A program made the position numbers and the translations under genes. DNA of 64,000 nt from Seongchinamella unica (GTDB lineage Bacteria; Pseudomonadota; Gammaproteobacteria; Pseudomonadales; Halieaceae), in the NCBI RefSeq assembly GCF_004354085.1, contig NZ_SMSE01000001.1, positions 419,335-483,334 of the forward strand. Reading direction: 5' to 3'. The notes under the pieces were generated by a model, which was not told where the DNA came from, searched no databases, and saw only the letters and a program-made list of their open reading frames with translations. Every line of letters begins with the position of its first letter. Position 1 is the first letter of the stretch. This document shows positions 34,825 through 45,290 of the stretch, one piece after another.

Positions 34825-35718
34825 TTGAGCCGCCACTGGCATGTGCTCGGAGCCGGGTCCATGGGCTGTCTGTTCGCCACGGCGATCGGCAGCGCCGGCG
34901 GCAGGGTCAGCCTGTTGCTCCGCCCACCACTGCCCGCAACCCGGGGGGAAATCACCGTGGAATCCGTTGAGGGCAACAGGACCTGTCCGGTAACGCTCGA
35001 TGACCAGAACGGAACTTCCCGGATAGAACAACTGCTGGTCTGCACCAAGGCCAACGACATCACCGACGCGGTGGCCGGCATTGCGCATCGACTGAAACCA
35101 GGTGCACCCATCCTACTGGCTGCCAACGGCATGGGCTATCTTGACTGGTTCGACAGGGAGTTGCCGGATCACCCGATCTATTGCTGCCTCAGCACTGAGG
35201 GTGCGTATCGCATCGCACCGTTGCATATCCGCCACGCAGGGCGAGGCAGAAGCCTGATCGGCAGCCCGGCGGGCCTCCCGGCCCCGGACTGGCTGCAGGA
35301 CTGGACCGCGAGTTTCCTCGACGTCCAGTGGGAAAATGCTATCAACCGGGCGCAATGGCACAAGCTGGCAATCAACTGCGCCATCAATCCGCTAACCGCC
35401 CTGTACCGTTGCCGCAACGGAGAGCTGGCCCGCAACGAGGTGTTAAAAGTTCTGGTTGAGCAGCTTTGCGATGAGATCAGCATCGTCAGCGCCGCCGCCG
35501 GCTTCGGGGACACCGCAGCGACCATCCATCGTGATGTGGCAGGCGTGATAGCCGGCACCGCGGCCAACCGCTCATCCATGCTGCAGGACGTCATCGCCGG
35601 TCGCACCACAGAAATCAACTTCATCACCGGCTATCTGCTGAGCACCGCCGAGAGGCTGAACATCGATGCACCACTGCATCGCCAACTGTTGCAGCAGGTG
35701 ACCGAGCTTGACCTTTAA
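34825..35718 (+). CDS. 2-dehydropantoate 2-reductase (ketopantoate reductase) family
   Basis: This NADPH-dependent reductase family (PanE/ApbA) makes pantoate for coenzyme A. It has 297 residues with a TTG start at 34825. The N-terminal Rossmann motif HVLGAGSMGCLFA is present. The C-terminal domain has the catalytic-lysine helix (WHKLAINCAINPLTALYRC) and the NRSSMLQDV-GRTTEINFI stretch typical of PanE. Because PanE-like paralogues exist with other substrates, the panE function is probable rather than certain. It overlaps the next gene by 11 bp. Confidence 0.85.
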   Translation: MSRHWHVLGAGSMGCLFATAIGSAGGRVSLLLRPPLPATRGEITVESVEGNRTCPVTLDDQNGTSRIEQLLVCTKANDITDAVAGIAHRLKPGAPILLAANGMGYLDWFDRELPDHPIYCCLSTEGAYRIAPLHIRHAGRGRSLIGSPAGLPAPDWLQDWTASFLDVQWENAINRAQWHKLAINCAINPLTALYRCRNGELARNEVLKVLVEQLCDEISIVSAAAGFGDTAATIHRDVAGVIAGTAANRSSMLQDVIAGRTTEINFITGYLLSTAERLNIDAPLHRQLLQQVTELDL

Positions 35719-36376
35719 TCCCATGGAGGTCGCGCCCGCATGTCTGCTCTGGACGTTGTCGGTCAGCGGCCTGGTCGCCAGCGACTGGCACCACTTCCGG
35801 GCGGGAAGATTTATCTTCAAACCACTGGCCGCCCTGTCATTTATCTGGCTGGCGCTGCTGCTCGGGGCCACGCAGAGCAGCTACGGACAGTGGCTGCTGG
35901 CTGGCCTGCTGCTGTGTGCCCTGGGGGACCTGTTACTGATGTTTGAAGCGGAAAGCACCTTCCTCGGCGGGCTGATCGCGTTTCTGTGCGGTCACCTCCT
36001 GTACACGGCGGCGTTCATCCAGCTACCCGTGTCTGCGTCCGGATTGGCGCTGGCAGCGGTTCCGGGCCTGATACTGATGGTGCTAACCCTGCGCTGGCTA
36101 AAGCCCTATCTACACTGGCCGATGACCGCGGCAGTACCCGTCTATATCCTGGTTATCGTCGCCATGCTGGTATTCGCCGGCGGCACCTGGGGCCAGCCAG
36201 GCGTCCTGCTGATACTCTCCGGGGCCTGGGGCTTCGCATTCTCAGACCTGGCTGTAGCCAGGCGCCAGTTTGTCAGCCCCGCCAGGATCAATGGACTCTG
36301 GGGCACACCGCTGTACTTCGGCGCACAAATGCTGCTGGCCGCCAGCGTGGCATGGCAGTCCACCGCTGGGCTCTAG
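35708..36376 (+). CDS. YhhN/TMEM86-family membrane protein (lysoplasmalogenase)
   Basis: This is a 222-residue polytopic membrane protein with about 8 hydrophobic helices, typical of YhhN/TMEM86. The signature LLCALGDLLLMFEAESTFLGGLIAFLCGHLLY is visible across about 69-99. Animal members hydrolyse the vinyl-ether bond of lysoplasmalogens, while bacterial roles are less certain. TTG at 35708 has AGGTGA about 6-7 nt upstream and overlaps the previous gene. An ATG at 35723 is an alternative without a clear ribosome-binding site. Its end overlaps the convergent kinase gene by 4 bp. Confidence 0.85.
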   Translation: MTFNPMEVAPACLLWTLSVSGLVASDWHHFRAGRFIFKPLAALSFIWLALLLGATQSSYGQWLLAGLLLCALGDLLLMFEAESTFLGGLIAFLCGHLLYTAAFIQLPVSASGLALAAVPGLILMVLTLRWLKPYLHWPMTAAVPVYILVIVAMLVFAGGTWGQPGVLLILSGAWGFAFSDLAVARRQFVSPARINGLWGTPLYFGAQMLLAASVAWQSTAGL

Positions 36377-37785
36377 TCCAGCAGGGAGCGGGTATTGCTG
36401 GTGATCAAATCGCGCCAGACCGGCACCGGCATTTGCGGCGAGATGACAACCTGCCGATAGGCAAACGACTCACCGACACCGCGGGAGACCGTAAACAGAC
36501 ACAAGACTTCATCGCAGCGCAGGCTGGTTTTGAGCACGATCTCCGGGGCTGCCTCGGCGAGTGTCGCATAGTAGGCCCGCGGGCGCACCGACCCACTGGC
36601 ATGCAAGGGGCCGATAACGGCCTCAGCGGCGCGGTAGACTTCTTCCATCAGCCATAACTCATCAATCTCCGGGGGCAGAACACTGTTGTCGGCAAGTGCT
36701 AAACCGGGGGGATCGAAATGAATTCTGGTTGGGTTGTCCTGCATCGCCAGCGCAATGGGAACCCCTATCACGACCGCCAGTGTCGCCGCCAGCGTGAACC
36801 GGGTGGAGGGGCGCAGGCCTCGCAATTGTCGCAGCGTGCGGCCGCCAACACTGCGCTTTATGCGGGAGCGTCCGCCGTCGCGCAATCCGGCGGGAATATT
36901 CAGCGGCAGGTCTTCCGGCGACTCGGGACGGAACGCCGACTCTGCCTCCCGTTGCAAGCACTCTACTTCCGCAATGGGCAATTGCTGTCGAAACTGGCGC
37001 AATTGCCCGCGTACCGGATGCGTGTTCGCCGGCCTGTCGCCCGGATTGCGCTGCAGCAGTTGCTCCACCAGGGAAGAGAGCCCCTCCGGCAAACGCTCTC
37101 CGGTCGCGGTATGGTTTTGCAACACAGGACCCGGACCCGCTAACAGCCGCCGGCTGTCCAACCGTCCCTGGCGGATGAACGGGTGCTCCGCGTAGAGCAT
37201 GCGGTAGAGCAGGCAACCCAGCGCAAACAGGTCCGACCGCAGGTCAAGGCCCGCCCCGGTCAGATGCTCTGGCGCCAGGGCACTTTCACTGCCTCGATGC
37301 GGTAAACCCTCCGCGGTTATTTCCCTGGCAATACCAAAGTCGGTAAGTTTTGCCCGGCCCTGGCGGGTGATCAGCACGTTCGCCGCCTTGAGGTCGCCGT
37401 GCACCACTTTCTGCTGCCTCGCTATCGCCAGCGCGGCGGCAAGGTCAAGGCCAACCGTCAGCACACTGGCCACGCTCAGGACACGGTGCTGCAACAATTG
37501 TTCGAGGTCGCATCCGGGAACGTATTCCATCACCATCGCCAGGTGACCGGACGACTCGATGATGTCGAAAATCTGCACCACCTGCGGGCAGTTAATACGC
37601 GACGCCCGACGCGCCTCGGCAAGCGCCAGACGTCTGCTGGCGCGACTTGCGGGCAGATCGTGAATCTTGATCGCCACCTGGCGGTGCAAGCGGCTGTCGT
37701 AGCCGAGATAAACCCTGCCCTGACCGCCTCCCTTGATCAGGCGGACAATGCGGTAGGGCCCAACCCGGTTCTCGAGCGCTGGCAT
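36373..37785 (-). CDS. Membrane-anchored Hanks-type Ser/Thr protein kinase
   Basis: This 470-residue kinase has a cytoplasmic catalytic domain (about 10-265), a single membrane helix near 330-348 and a periplasmic C-terminal domain of about 120 residues. The Gly-rich loop KGGGQGRVYLG, VAIK lysine K40, catalytic loop HGDLKAANVL (D131) and DFG (D149) are intact. The catalytic loop has HGD rather than HRD, so it is a non-RD kinase, not expected to depend on activation-loop phosphorylation. It starts 4 nt after the FHA/sigma-54 activator gene, so the pair probably forms one signalling unit in which the FHA domain reads kinase-dependent phosphothreonine. Confidence 0.92.
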   Translation of the reverse strand: MPALENRVGPYRIVRLIKGGGQGRVYLGYDSRLHRQVAIKIHDLPASRASRRLALAEARRASRINCPQVVQIFDIIESSGHLAMVMEYVPGCDLEQLLQHRVLSVASVLTVGLDLAAALAIARQQKVVHGDLKAANVLITRQGRAKLTDFGIAREITAEGLPHRGSESALAPEHLTGAGLDLRSDLFALGCLLYRMLYAEHPFIRQGRLDSRRLLAGPGPVLQNHTATGERLPEGLSSLVEQLLQRNPGDRPANTHPVRGQLRQFRQQLPIAEVECLQREAESAFRPESPEDLPLNIPAGLRDGGRSRIKRSVGGRTLRQLRGLRPSTRFTLAATLAVVIGVPIALAMQDNPTRIHFDPPGLALADNSVLPPEIDELWLMEEVYRAAEAVIGPLHASGSVRPRAYYATLAEAAPEIVLKTSLRCDEVLCLFTVSRGVGESFAYRQVVISPQMPVPVWRDLITSNTRSLLD

Positions 37786-37789
37786 AGGC

Positions 37790-39349
37790 TCAGGCGCTGG
37801 CCCGAATGGCCCGCAGGCGCTGTCGCAGGCCGGATTCTGAAACCTGCAGGCTCATTGCCGCCTGGCGCACATCATTGCCACAGGCGTCCAGAGTGGAGCG
37901 GAGTTCACCCAGCGGCACATCGGAGGCACTGCGGAATTTTTCCGAATTGCCGATACGCCGGTACAGCGATTGCCTGCTAACCCCCAGCGCGTCTGCGACC
38001 GCCGCGACCTCATAGCGGGCGTCGCGCATGGCCACCTCAAACTCTGCCTCACTGACCTCACTCAAAGGACGCCACCGGCGTTCCGGGTGTGTCGGAAGCG
38101 CATCCGCTTCGCCTTCCCGGGAAGCGGCCCGCACCTGGGCCAGCAACGTCTCGGGAATGACTGGATCGCTGGCACTTGCGAGCACCACCTGGGCGGCAAA
38201 ATTCTCCAGTTGGCGTACATTACCGGGCCAGTCGTAGCAGCAGAAGTCATAAAACAGCCGGGCCCAGCGCGCCAGACCACGCTCCTCGCGCATGGATGCT
38301 TCGATCCAGTGTTGACGTCCCTCCCTGGCAGCCATCCGCAGCAGCGCGTCAAGCAGGAGTTGGCCCATGTCCTCCAGGTGCTCGCGCAGGGCAGGGACAT
38401 CGATTTCCAGGGTCCCGAGGCGGTAACGCAGCGCTGACTTGAAGCTGCAGTCCTCTCCGTCCAATGGTGCATCCGTTGCCGAAATGACCCTGACATCAAT
38501 TTTTCGGGTAGCGCCGCCCACTACCTGGATCTCGCGTTGTTGCAGCGCCCTCAGCAGCAGCGGCTGCACCTCCTCCGGTGTGTCACCCACTTCATCCAGG
38601 AATAATGTCCCTCCTTCAGCCTGCTGGAAATAACCGGGGCGGGCCCTGTCCGCGCCGGTGAATGCACCGCGGGTGTTGCCAAACAGGTCCGCTGCCGCCA
38701 GGGAGGCAGGTATCGCCGCCATGTTCACGCTGACAAGAGGGCGACCCGCACGGCCGCTACCGGCGTGAATCGCCTGGGCAACCAGTTCCTTGCCGGCACC
38801 GGTTTCACCGCGAACAAGCACATCCAGGTCACTTTGCGCCGCTCGCTGGATCTGTGCCCGCAGCTGCCGCATCACCGGGCTTGACCCCAGCAGTCCGGCG
38901 CCGGCAGCCGTTTCGTCGACTGGAGCAGCAACGGTTCGCCTGAGCATCAGTACCACGGAATGGGACAACAGAAGCGGCACACCCGCCTCCAGTGCCGCAT
39001 TATCGAGAACGACCTCGCCCTGCACCTCCCTTCCCGCTGCCCGGCAGCGACTGGCTTGTTGCGGCCGGATCAGCCGCACGCCATCGCCTGCAGACCGAAC
39101 CTGCAGGGCCCGACGGCTGATATACCCGTTGTCCAGGGGAGCCGCCCCGGCATCGTCGCCGGCTGAAAAAAGGGGACTGTGACGACCCAGCACACACTCA
39201 CCGGCCGCACAGTCCAGCACGGCACTCTGGCCGATCCGCTCAATCCGGGGATGAAAGACAATGGTGCAGCGCAACTCGGGTGTGCTGGCGGATGTGGCGA
39301 CGACGTCGCTCAGGGTCGGTAAGGTGCTCTCGCTGCTGTCTGGCGACAT
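37790..39349 (-). CDS. FHA-domain sigma-54-dependent transcriptional activator
   Basis: This 519-residue activator has an N-terminal FHA domain (about 27-137, with VLGRHSPLF and YISRRALQV). The sigma-54 AAA+ domain has Walker A GETGAGKE (181-188), the sigma-contacting loop GAFTGA (228-233) and Walker B GTLFLDEV (D252, E253), followed by WPGNVRQLEN. Unusually the C-terminus carries two Fis-like helix-turn-helix segments (EVAAVADALGVSRQSLYRRI and DVRQAAMSLQVSESGLRQRL). It is coupled to the downstream kinase gene. Such pairs often accompany type VI secretion, but no type VI genes are present here. Confidence 0.92.
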   Translation of the reverse strand: MSPDSSESTLPTLSDVVATSASTPELRCTIVFHPRIERIGQSAVLDCAAGECVLGRHSPLFSAGDDAGAAPLDNGYISRRALQVRSAGDGVRLIRPQQASRCRAAGREVQGEVVLDNAALEAGVPLLLSHSVVLMLRRTVAAPVDETAAGAGLLGSSPVMRQLRAQIQRAAQSDLDVLVRGETGAGKELVAQAIHAGSGRAGRPLVSVNMAAIPASLAAADLFGNTRGAFTGADRARPGYFQQAEGGTLFLDEVGDTPEEVQPLLLRALQQREIQVVGGATRKIDVRVISATDAPLDGEDCSFKSALRYRLGTLEIDVPALREHLEDMGQLLLDALLRMAAREGRQHWIEASMREERGLARWARLFYDFCCYDWPGNVRQLENFAAQVVLASASDPVIPETLLAQVRAASREGEADALPTHPERRWRPLSEVSEAEFEVAMRDARYEVAAVADALGVSRQSLYRRIGNSEKFRSASDVPLGELRSTLDACGNDVRQAAMSLQVSESGLRQRLRAIRASA

Positions 39350-39428
39350 GTGGCTACCGGCGACAGAAGCCGCCGTTCCGGTGGTTTTTTGTTCAGCTTA
39401 GCAGCTACCGGAAATTTTGCCCTGGCAG

Positions 39429-40268
39429 CTACACCAGCACCACCAGTGCCGCAATGAGCGCCACCCAGCAAATGCTGGCACGACGAACCAGCGCGACAAA
39501 CGTTTCGTTCTGGGCTGCGGCCCGCTGGCCACTCAACCCTCCCTCTTCCGGCGGTACCCGATCTTCGCCCGTTGCGGCGAGTGCCACGCTGTAGAGCACA
39601 TCCGTCGACGGCATGCGCGGCTCGCGCAGGGCATCCCATAATTCGTCAGCGCTGGCGACGAAATTGCCGGTGAGGGTAAAAGCGGCGGCCAACAGGCGCA
39701 CGGGCACCCAGTCAACATAGAACAGCAGTTGCTGGCGATGGGCATTGCCATCACCACTGAGGTGTATCAGGCGATAGGCCAGGGCACCTGCCGGCCCGAG
39801 GACCAGAAAATAAAACAGCACGGCGAACCAGCGCTGGTAGGCCTCGTACAGAAAGCCCTGCTGCGCCCGTTGGTGCATGCTTTGCGAATCCAGTTGCTCG
39901 TCGGCATAAAACCAGTCGTATTCAGAAGAAGCAGCCAGCCAGGCCGCTTCGAAGTCACCCCGTCGACACTGGCTGCGATAGCGCTCCTGTTGTGCGCCCA
40001 GGTTGCTGCGGCCAAGACTGTAGAGCAGGATGATAACCGCGGCGCCGATCCAGGCCAGCCCGAACAACAGGGGCCTCAGCACGTCGAGCACCAGCGAAGC
40101 GGCAATCACCGGCAGCAGCACAGCGATAAGTACCTGCCAGGTCCCGTCAAGGCCGAGGGCGGCCAACTGCCCCTGCCAACGCCGGTACCAGCCATCGTGC
40201 AGCAGCCAGTCTTCCAGTGGCGTCAGTCGCTCGAGAACGATAGCGATAATCAAAGCGAGAAAAGTCAT
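39429..40268 (-). CDS. ampE: AmpE-like regulatory membrane protein
   Basis: AmpE is an inner-membrane protein of the AmpE/CobD-CbiB superfamily encoded after ampD. It has 279 residues with about four hydrophobic helices and a central soluble segment. The N-terminal MTFLALIIAIVLERL-PLEDW is typical. Its start overlaps the ampD stop by 4 bp. Its biochemical role is poorly known; it is linked by operon to cell-wall recycling. Confidence 0.9.
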   Translation of the reverse strand: MTFLALIIAIVLERLTPLEDWLLHDGWYRRWQGQLAALGLDGTWQVLIAVLLPVIAASLVLDVLRPLLFGLAWIGAAVIILLYSLGRSNLGAQQERYRSQCRRGDFEAAWLAASSEYDWFYADEQLDSQSMHQRAQQGFLYEAYQRWFAVLFYFLVLGPAGALAYRLIHLSGDGNAHRQQLLFYVDWVPVRLLAAAFTLTGNFVASADELWDALREPRMPSTDVLYSVALAATGEDRVPPEEGGLSGQRAAAQNETFVALVRRASICWVALIAALVVLV

Positions 40269-40852
40269 GAGGCGTACTCCTTGCCGATGGCGGGTATCGC
40301 CCGTCGGTAACGCTGCCAGTCGAAGGCGGGGCCAGGGTCGGTCTTGCGTCCCGGGGCGATCTCACAGTGGCCGGCAATACGCTCAGGCCCCATACCCGGA
40401 TAGGCGCGAAACAGCGCGCCGGTTACCGCAGCCAGCGCTGTATATTGGGCATCGGTGTAAGGCAACTGATCCGTTCCCTCCAGTTCAATACCAATGCTGA
40501 AATCGTTGCAGTTATCGCGTCCGGCAAATTCGGACACACCCGCATGCCAGGCCCGATCATCAAAACGGACAAACTGCACCAGTTCGCCGTCCCGCCTGAT
40601 CAACAAATGAGCGGAAACCCGCAGGCCCCGAATCTCGTCGAAAAAGGGATGTGCTTCCCAGTCCAGGCAATTGGTAAAAAAGCGCTCAATGCAATCGCCA
40701 GCAAATTGCCCCGGCGGCAGCGAGATATTGTGAATAACCAGCAGGTCCGGTGAACAGCCGGCGGGGCGCAGCTCGCAGTTGTCCGTCGGTACCCGGCGAG
40801 CCGCCAGCAACCAGCCATCCTCAACCCGGTAATATTCATTATCGTTCCCCAT
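40265..40852 (-). CDS. ampD: AmpD, 1,6-anhydro-N-acetylmuramyl-L-alanine amidase
   Basis: AmpD is a cytoplasmic zinc amidase that strips peptides from anhydromuropeptides during peptidoglycan recycling. It thereby keeps the AmpR effector low. The ATG at 40852 gives 195 residues, close to known AmpD proteins; the upstream in-frame extension lacks family similarity. Zinc ligands can be assigned to His in VIHNISLP, His in GHCEIAPGRKTDPG and the Asp in the same stretch. The nadC promoter region lies just upstream on the other strand. Confidence 0.94.
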   Translation of the reverse strand: MGNDNEYYRVEDGWLLAARRVPTDNCELRPAGCSPDLLVIHNISLPPGQFAGDCIERFFTNCLDWEAHPFFDEIRGLRVSAHLLIRRDGELVQFVRFDDRAWHAGVSEFAGRDNCNDFSIGIELEGTDQLPYTDAQYTALAAVTGALFRAYPGMGPERIAGHCEIAPGRKTDPGPAFDWQRYRRAIPAIGKEYAS

Positions 40853-40938
40853 AGGCACATCATAGGTGAGTCTACCAGCCCCCTCAATGCCGGGGCTGTC
40901 GGAGCCGGTAACAGCCCTGCTACAATCAGCGCCCCTGA

Positions 40939-42279
<1,341 letters not shown>

Positions 42280-42281
42280 AA

Positions 42282-44051
42282 TCAGATCCACTCCTGGGGG
42301 AACGACTGCAGGCTGCCGCCCGCCGTCGCCACCGCACCGGCATGAGCGGCGCAGCGCGGCAGTATCTGCTCCGCATAGTACAGCGCGGTGCCGATTTTGG
42401 CCTCGTAAAAGGGGTTGTCGCTACCTCCGCGCAGTCGCTCCAGCGCCACCAGCGCAGAACGGCCCAGGTGCCAGCCGCCAAACAGGTAGCCGGTCTGCAT
42501 CATGTACTCGAAGGAGGCGCCCATAGCGGTACCGGTGTCGCTGGCCAGGGCCTGCAACACGACCTGGGTGGCACGCTCCTGATCCGCCAGGGCTGCATCC
42601 AGGGCCTCGGCGATCCCATGCAGGCGCTCATCGTCGGCAGCGCGCAACTGCGCTACCGTCCCCCGAAGTTCCTCCAGCACCGCTTCCATGGTTGCACCGC
42701 CGTCGCGGCCCAGCTTGCGAGACACCAGGTCCGCCGCCTGGATGCCATTGGTGCCCTCGTAAATGGGGGTAATACGCACGTCGCGCAAATACTGGGCGGC
42801 GCCGGTCTCCTCCACATAGCCCATACCGCCGTGCACCTGGACACCCAGCGAGGTCACCTCCTGGGCCACCTCCGACAGCCAACCCTTGATCACGGGGATC
42901 ATCAGGTCGATACGGGCCTGCTGGCCGGCGCGCTGGTCTTGCGGGCCGCGGTGGGCCAGGTCCATTGTCACCGATTCCGTGTAGGCCAGGGCGCGCATGG
43001 CCTCACAGAGGGATTTCATGTTTAACAGCATGCGCTTGACGTCGGCATGCTCAATAATCGGCACCCCGCCCTGCACCCGGTCCCGGGCATAGGCAATCGC
43101 CTTCTGCAGCGAACCCTCAGCGGCACCCAGCGCCTGCACGCCCACCTTGTGGCGGGCCTCGTTCATCATGGTGAACATGCAGGCCAGACCGCGGTTTTCC
43201 TCGCCCAGCAGGTAGCCGATAGCGCCTTCGTTATCGCCAAACGCCATCACGCAGGTGGGGCTGCCGTGAATACCCAGCTTGTGCTCGCAGGAGACGGGGT
43301 ACACGTCATTGCGCTCGCCGAGACTGCCATCCTCATTGACCAGGAACTTGGGAACGATGAACAGGGAGATGCCGCGGCTGCCGGCGGGGGCATCGGGCAA
43401 TTTGGCCAGCACCAGGTGAATGATGTTCTCGGTGGCCTGGTGATCACCCCAGGTAATAAAGATTTTCTGCCCACTGATGCGATAGTGATCGCCCTCGGGC
43501 ACCGCCTTGGCCTTCATGACCCCCAGGTCAGAACCGGCGCCCGACTCGGTCAGGTTCATGGTACCCATCCACTCGCCGGTGTGCATTTTCTCCAGGTAGG
43601 TCTGCTTCTGCTCTTCCGTGCCGTGGGCGTGGATGGCCAGGGCGGCACCGCTGCTGAGCAGGGGTGCCAGGCCCAGGGCCATATTGGCGGCATTCCACAT
43701 TTCATGGCCCACGGTGTTGTAAATCTCCGGCAGGCCCTGGCCGCCGTAATTGGGGTCGGAGGAGATGCCCACCCAGCCTCCGGCACCCAGTTGCTGCAGG
43801 GCAGCGTCGTAGCCGGGTGATGTGGTCACCGCACCGTCGGCACAGACCGCGGGATGTTCGTCCCCCACCCGGCGCAGCGGGGCCAGCTCATCCCCGGCCA
43901 ACTTGGCGGCCTCGTCTACCAGGGCAGTGGTCAGTTCCGGACCGATACCAAAGTCGGCGAAATCCGGGATAGAGCCCAGGACAGACCCGACGTCCAGCAA
44001 CTCATCGATCAGAAAGTTCATGTCTTCAACTGGTGCGCGATAAGTACCCAT
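42282..44051 (-). CDS. Acyl-CoA dehydrogenase (long, C-terminally extended type)
   Basis: This is an FAD-dependent dehydrogenase that introduces the alpha-beta double bond into an acyl-CoA. It has 589 residues, longer than MCAD-type enzymes, with an N-terminal extension and C-terminal helical domain as in AidB/DmdC-like members. The flavin-site motif [13 protein letters not shown] and the catalytic glutamate E432 in [10 protein letters not shown] are present. The ATG at 44051 has AGGAG 5 nt upstream. It is divergent from a LysR gene that may control it. Substrate (fatty acid or methylmercaptopropionyl-CoA) cannot be decided from sequence. Confidence 0.93.
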   Translation of the reverse strand: MGTYRAPVEDMNFLIDELLDVGSVLGSIPDFADFGIGPELTTALVDEAAKLAGDELAPLRRVGDEHPAVCADGAVTTSPGYDAALQQLGAGGWVGISSDPNYGGQGLPEIYNTVGHEMWNAANMALGLAPLLSSGAALAIHAHGTEEQKQTYLEKMHTGEWMGTMNLTESGAGSDLGVMKAKAVPEGDHYRISGQKIFITWGDHQATENIIHLVLAKLPDAPAGSRGISLFIVPKFLVNEDGSLGERNDVYPVSCEHKLGIHGSPTCVMAFGDNEGAIGYLLGEENRGLACMFTMMNEARHKVGVQALGAAEGSLQKAIAYARDRVQGGVPIIEHADVKRMLLNMKSLCEAMRALAYTESVTMDLAHRGPQDQRAGQQARIDLMIPVIKGWLSEVAQEVTSLGVQVHGGMGYVEETGAAQYLRDVRITPIYEGTNGIQAADLVSRKLGRDGGATMEAVLEELRGTVAQLRAADDERLHGIAEALDAALADQERATQVVLQALASDTGTAMGASFEYMMQTGYLFGGWHLGRSALVALERLRGGSDNPFYEAKIGTALYYAEQILPRCAAHAGAVATAGGSLQSFPQEWI

Positions 44052-44129
44052 GGATTCTCCTGGTTAAATCTGTGGCAGTGCGGAAAGTAGTATAGGACGG
44101 GACCCAAAGAAACGATTGTCCCAAAAACG

Positions 44130-44157
44130 TTGGCAATTTTATCCTCAGGCGTATAAT
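44130..44157 (+). promoter_or_regulatory. Sigma-70 promoter of the LysR gene
   Basis: TTGGCA (44130-44135) and TATAAT (44152-44157) lie 16 bp apart upstream of the LysR-type regulator. The transcript would start near 44164, leaving a leader of about 50 nt that contains a palindrome at 44187. Confidence 0.75.
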
Positions 44158-44186
44158 TCCCAAAAACTATCGTCAGTATTTTCACC

Positions 44187-44201
44187 ATTCACAATGTGAA
44201 T
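44187..44201. promoter_or_regulatory. T-N11-A palindrome, candidate LysR autoregulatory site
   Basis: ATTCACAATGTGAAT is a perfect 6-bp inverted repeat with a 3-bp centre. It fits the T-N11-A LysR box and lies between the LysR promoter and its GTG start, a position suited to autorepression. Confidence 0.5.
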
Positions 44202-44212
44202 ATGGGGGCCCC

Positions 44213-45169
44213 GTGAACGTCAACCGAGTCGACCTCAATCTGCTGGTTTATCTCGACGCGCTGCTGAGGGAGCGCAACGTCACCCAGGCAGCCAACCAGC
44301 TGAACCTCAGCCAGCCCGCCATGAGCAACGGGCTCAGGCGCCTGCGGGAGTTGTTCGACGATCCGCTGCTGGTGCGGACCAGCGATGGCATGACCCCGAC
44401 GGAACGCGCCCTGGAACTGGAACCGGTGGTGCGGGAGGTACTGACGACGATTGACCGGGCTGTGCAGCCACGCACTCAGTTCGAGCCGGACAAGGCGCAA
44501 CGGGTGTTCCGAATCATGGCCAGCGACTATGCCGAAGCGACCCTGTTTCCCGCGGTGATGGCCAAGCTGCGCAGCCTTGCACCCGGCATCACCCTGGACA
44601 TCATGACCCCCTCCGACGTCAGCTTCCTGGACGTGGAACGGGGCAAGGTGGACATGGTCATCAACCGTTTCGACTCCATGCCCCAGTCCTTCCACCAGAT
44701 TCACCTGTGGGACGATACGTTTTCCTGCATTCTCAATGCCGAAAACCCCATGCTGGAGAATTTTACCCTGGAAACCTACCTCGCCGGCGACCATGTCTGG
44801 GTGAGCAAGACCGGCATGGGCGTGGGAGTGGGGGTCAACCCGGACGATGTGCAGCGCCTGGGCTGGGTGGATGTGGCCCTCAACAAACTGGGGAAAAAGC
44901 GCCAGATTCGGGTGTTCACCCGCCACTACCAGGCCGCCATGACCCTGGCGGAACAGAATGACCTGATTGTCACCCTGCCCACCCGGGCCGCCCTGCTGAA
45001 GCGGGACAATCCTCGGGTCGTGTTGCGCGAACCACCGCTGGAAATCCCCCCCCTGGAGCTGAAAATGGCCTGGAGCCCGCTGCTCCAGCACAACCCGGCC
45101 AACCGCTGGCTGCGCAAGCTGATCGCCGATACCGCCAGGGAACTGGACGGGCAGGAGCCCACACTTTGA
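44213..45169 (+). CDS. LysR-type transcriptional regulator
   Basis: This is a 318-residue LysR regulator. The winged helix-turn-helix is at about 8-66 (RNVTQAANQLNLSQPAMSNG), followed by a periplasmic-binding-protein-like effector domain. GTG at 44213 is the start; the ribosome-binding site is weak. The gene is divergent from the acyl-CoA dehydrogenase gene and is followed by malate synthase G. I infer a role in regulating acyl-CoA or acetyl-CoA use, though the effector is unknown. Confidence 0.92.
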   Translation: MNVNRVDLNLLVYLDALLRERNVTQAANQLNLSQPAMSNGLRRLRELFDDPLLVRTSDGMTPTERALELEPVVREVLTTIDRAVQPRTQFEPDKAQRVFRIMASDYAEATLFPAVMAKLRSLAPGITLDIMTPSDVSFLDVERGKVDMVINRFDSMPQSFHQIHLWDDTFSCILNAENPMLENFTLETYLAGDHVWVSKTGMGVGVGVNPDDVQRLGWVDVALNKLGKKRQIRVFTRHYQAAMTLAEQNDLIVTLPTRAALLKRDNPRVVLREPPLEIPPLELKMAWSPLLQHNPANRWLRKLIADTARELDGQEPTL

Positions 45170-45290
45170 GATTCACCTCAGGAATGGCGGTGATAAAAAC
45201 GATAAATTAGCTAAATCTTACCCCTGCTCCTAGAATTTGCCCTGATATCGCGGGCACCTGCCCCCGCCTCCGTTTCTACAAGGACAGCAC

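Noticed and set aside
39363-39400. Hairpin followed by TTTTTT resembling a plus-strand terminator
   Set aside because: The genes on both sides are on the minus strand, so there is no plus-strand transcript for it to end, and the stem is imperfect.
45213-45236. Possible TTAGCT/TAGAAT promoter for glcB
   Set aside because: Both boxes are poor matches and the spacer is 18 bp; I could not distinguish it from chance.
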